NCBI GenBank assembly: GCA_002311975.1
Contig: DCAL01000094.1
Span: 1 to 7,675, forward strand
DNA from: Fidelibacterota bacterium UBA1134
GTDB lineage: Bacteria; Fidelibacterota; Marinisomatia; Marinisomatales; S15-B10
Length of the DNA stretch: 7,675 bases
Direction of reading: 5' to 3'
The translations under genes were made by a program, and so were the position numbers. How positions within the stretch are numbered: the stretch's first letter is position 1; each line of letters begins with the position of its first letter. A model generated the notes under the pieces. It was not told where the DNA came from. It made no database searches and saw nothing but the letters and a program-made list of their open reading frames with translations. Of the stretch, positions 5,740-7,675 are shown one piece after another.

Positions 5740-5773
5740 TGTGTCCTAATGGTAACCTCTCCTGCTTGCCCAA

Positions 5774-7675
5774 TCAGGCCATTATAGGACTGACTTTTTC
5801 GGGATTAATATCGAGGGTTCTGATGGCCTGTTCAACGACCTTATATTCCACTTCGCCCCTGAGAGATAACTGATAAAGGACCGCTACAGCGATCGATTCG
5901 GCATCTATCTCGAAGTAACGTCTCAGCGCCTCCCGAGTATCACTCCTGCCAAAGCCGTCCGTTCCCAGACACGTCAACCCACCGGGAACCCACCGCTGAA
6001 TCATGTCTGGTACGAGCCTCATGTAATCGGTAGCAGCCACAAAGGGGCCCCTTTCCTTCGTCAGCAATCTGGCTATATACGGTTTCTTGGCTCGCCGTTT
6101 GGGATGAAGCATATTCCACCGTTCGACTTCCATGGCGTCCCGTCTCAAATTCTTGTAGCTGGTAGCGCTCCAGACATCAGCGGACACATCGAATTTCTCC
6201 TGCAAAATCTCCTGAGCACGGACAGCCTCATTCAGGATAGAGCCACTCCCCAAGATATGCGCTTTGAGCTTCTTTCCTCTGAGGCCCGGCTTGAATTTGT
6301 AGATGCCCTTCAGGATACCTTCTTCCACGCCGGACTTCAGCGCAGGCATGGCATAATTCTCGTTCCCCAAGGTGATGTAGTAGAAGATATCTTCACGATC
6401 GTGGTACATCCTCTTCAGTCCATCCTGAAGGATGACGGCAATCTCATAGGCAAAAGCGGGATCGTAAGCCATCAGATTGGGCACTGTGGTGGCCAGAACA
6501 TGGCTGTGACCATCCTGATGCTGTAGTCCTTCTCCATTCAGGGTCGTCCGGCCCGACGTGGCCCCCAGGAGGAATCCCCGCCCACGGAGATCACCAAAGG
6601 CCCAGATTAGATCGCCAATCCGCTGGAAGCCAAACATGGAATAGAAGATGAAAAAAGGTATCATATCGACCCCGTGATGGGCGTAGGCGGTGCCGGCAGC
6701 GGTAAAACTCCCCATGGAGCCAGCTTCGGTAATCCCCTCCTCCAGGATTTGGCCGTCCGTTGCCTCTCGGTAGTAAAGGAACATATCAGCGTCCACCGGC
6801 TCGTACACCTGTCCCACGTGCGAATAGATCCCTACCTGCCGGAAGAGAGACTCCATGCCGAAGGTTCGGGCCTCATCGGGAATGATGGGGACGATTTGCT
6901 TGCCAATCTTCTCATCCTTTAGCAGAAGAGATAACATTCTCACGAACGCCATGGTGGTGGAGACAGGCCGGTTACTACCATCAAAGAATTCGGCGAGAGT
7001 GCCCTTTTCAGGTAACTCCATCCCCTGTACCAGAACTTGCCTTTGAGGGATGAATCCACCCAACTCCCGGCGACGATCCAGAAGGTATTCAATCTCAGGA
7101 CTGTCATCGGGAGGGCGGTAAAAAGGGGTGTCATGAATCTGCTCATCGGTGACGGGGATGTCGAACCTATCCCTGAATTGCTTCAACTCTTCTTCGTTCA
7201 GTTTCTTCTGCTGGTGGGTGATGTTCTTCCCTTCGCCGGCTTCGCCAAGTCCGTAACCCTTGATGGTCTTGGCCAGAATCACCGTGGGGCGGTTGGCGGT
7301 CTCCACAGCATTCTTATAACTCGCATAGACCTTCTCGGGGTCGTGGCCTCCCCGACGATATCTCTTCAATTCTTCATCAGAAAGATCCTCCACCAACTTC
7401 AATAATTCGGGATACTTTCCGAAGAAATGTGTTCTGAAGTACATCCCTGATTCAACGACGTATTTCTGATAATCCCCGTCCACGGCTTCATTCATCCGCT
7501 GAACCAACAGGCCGGTGGTATCCTGTTCAAGAAGGGTATCCCAGTCATTCCCCCAGATGACTTTCACCACATTCCATCCCGCACCCCGGAAAACAGTCTC
7601 TAACTCCTGGATAATCTTGCCATTGCCCCGGACGGGTCCGTCCAATCGCTGGAGGTTGCAGTTGACCACGAAGAT
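5774..7675 (-). CDS. aceE: Pyruvate dehydrogenase E1 component, homodimeric type, C-terminal part (cut by window edge)
   Basis: E1 of the pyruvate dehydrogenase complex decarboxylates pyruvate with thiamine pyrophosphate and transfers the acetyl group to the lipoyl arm of E2 (AceF). The 633 visible residues align through the end of E. coli AceE (887 residues), so about 250 N-terminal residues lie outside the window. Residues counted from the GTG-encoded valine at 7669: NLQRLDGPVRGNGKIIQELE at 5-24, KTIKGYGLGEAGEGKNITHQQKK at 134-156 with His152 in the place of E. coli His407, then DEARTFGMESLFRQVGIYS with the active-site glutamate, ILEEGITEAG, YSMFGFQRIGDLIWAFGD, GRTTLNGEGLQHQDGHSH with the second active-site histidine, and GTDGFGRSDTREALRRYFE near the C-terminus. 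The end, DINPEKVSPIMA, matches the family end. All key residues appear intact and the frame is unbroken. No aceF or lpd follows; korAB does, after 228 bases. The true start and promoter are not visible. Confidence 0.96.
   Translation of the reverse strand: MFVVNCNLQRLDGPVRGNGKIIQELETVFRGAGWNVVKVIWGNDWDTLLEQDTTGLLVQRMNEAVDGDYQKYVVESGMYFRTHFFGKYPELLKLVEDLSDEELKRYRRGGHDPEKVYASYKNAVETANRPTVILAKTIKGYGLGEAGEGKNITHQQKKLNEEELKQFRDRFDIPVTDEQIHDTPFYRPPDDSPEIEYLLDRRRELGGFIPQRQVLVQGMELPEKGTLAEFFDGSNRPVSTTMAFVRMLSLLLKDEKIGKQIVPIIPDEARTFGMESLFRQVGIYSHVGQVYEPVDADMFLYYREATDGQILEEGITEAGSMGSFTAAGTAYAHHGVDMIPFFIFYSMFGFQRIGDLIWAFGDLRGRGFLLGATSGRTTLNGEGLQHQDGHSHVLATTVPNLMAYDPAFAYEIAVILQDGLKRMYHDREDIFYYITLGNENYAMPALKSGVEEGILKGIYKFKPGLRGKKLKAHILGSGSILNEAVRAQEILQEKFDVSADVWSATSYKNLRRDAMEVERWNMLHPKRRAKKPYIARLLTKERGPFVAATDYMRLVPDMIQRWVPGGLTCLGTDGFGRSDTREALRRYFEIDAESIAVAVLYQLSLRGEVEYKVVEQAIRTLDINPEKVSPIMA

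Larger units (their letters stand above)
5546..5773. other. Intergenic region between aceE and korA
   Basis: A 228-base non-coding gap between two minus-strand genes, with no convincing open frame. It holds the candidate korA promoter and its direct repeat (5650-5678). A short palindrome GCTCTG-CA-CAGAGC lies at 5726-5739, and a 5-bp inverted repeat CCCGA/TCGGG spans 5703-5721. On the minus strand no T-run follows either, so no classical terminator for aceE is seen. Within the expected korA leader a weak hairpin with one G-U pair can form between 5603-5607 and 5616-5620. No riboswitch class is recognised. Confidence 0.5.

Overview
The window is a bacterial chromosomal segment carrying six protein genes, all of them recognisable central-metabolism or translation genes. 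I see no transposase, phage gene, CRISPR array, tRNA or rRNA, and no sign of an undescribed system. The organism is probably a bacterium from a non-model phylum. It combines an archaeal/eukaryal-type prolyl-tRNA synthetase, a homodimeric-type pyruvate dehydrogenase E1 and a two-subunit 2-oxoacid:ferredoxin oxidoreductase. Sampled GC content is about 50-63%, several genes have strong Shine-Dalgarno sites, and GTG and TTG starts occur. A member of the FCB/Marinimicrobia sphere would fit, but that is only a weak inference.

Layout: On the minus strand at 1-689 lies the N-terminal half of proS, cut by the window edge. Upstream of it in the same direction is a complete low-specificity L-threonine aldolase gene (797-1834). 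A 107-base intergenic region with a good promoter toward the aldolase separates it from a divergent plus-strand TrmH/SpoU-family RNA ribose methyltransferase gene (1942-2727). That gene ends inside a perfect 15-bp hairpin (2701-2733), which sits in a 41-base convergent gap before the end of the korB gene.

On the minus strand, korA (3695-5545) and korB (2769-3683) form a tight operon encoding the gamma-alpha fusion and the beta subunit of a 2-oxoacid:ferredoxin oxidoreductase. The korB ribosome binding site overlaps the korA stop codon. A 228-base intergenic region carrying a candidate promoter and a direct repeat lies upstream. Beyond it is aceE (5774 to the window edge, minus strand), the C-terminal ~633 residues of the pyruvate dehydrogenase E1 component.

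Together the right half encodes two routes of 2-oxoacid oxidation side by side. AceE oxidises pyruvate to acetyl-CoA with NAD as final acceptor, together with E2 and E3 that are not seen here. KorAB oxidises a 2-oxoacid, most likely 2-oxoglutarate, with ferredoxin as acceptor. The left half combines amino-acid breakdown (threonine to glycine and acetaldehyde) with translation functions (prolyl-tRNA charging and RNA methylation). The most useful second-look items are the stop-codon hairpin, promoter-embedded repeats in two intergenic regions, the TTG start of korA with an overlapping two-codon ATG decoy, and the Gly/Ser-rich insertion in KorA.
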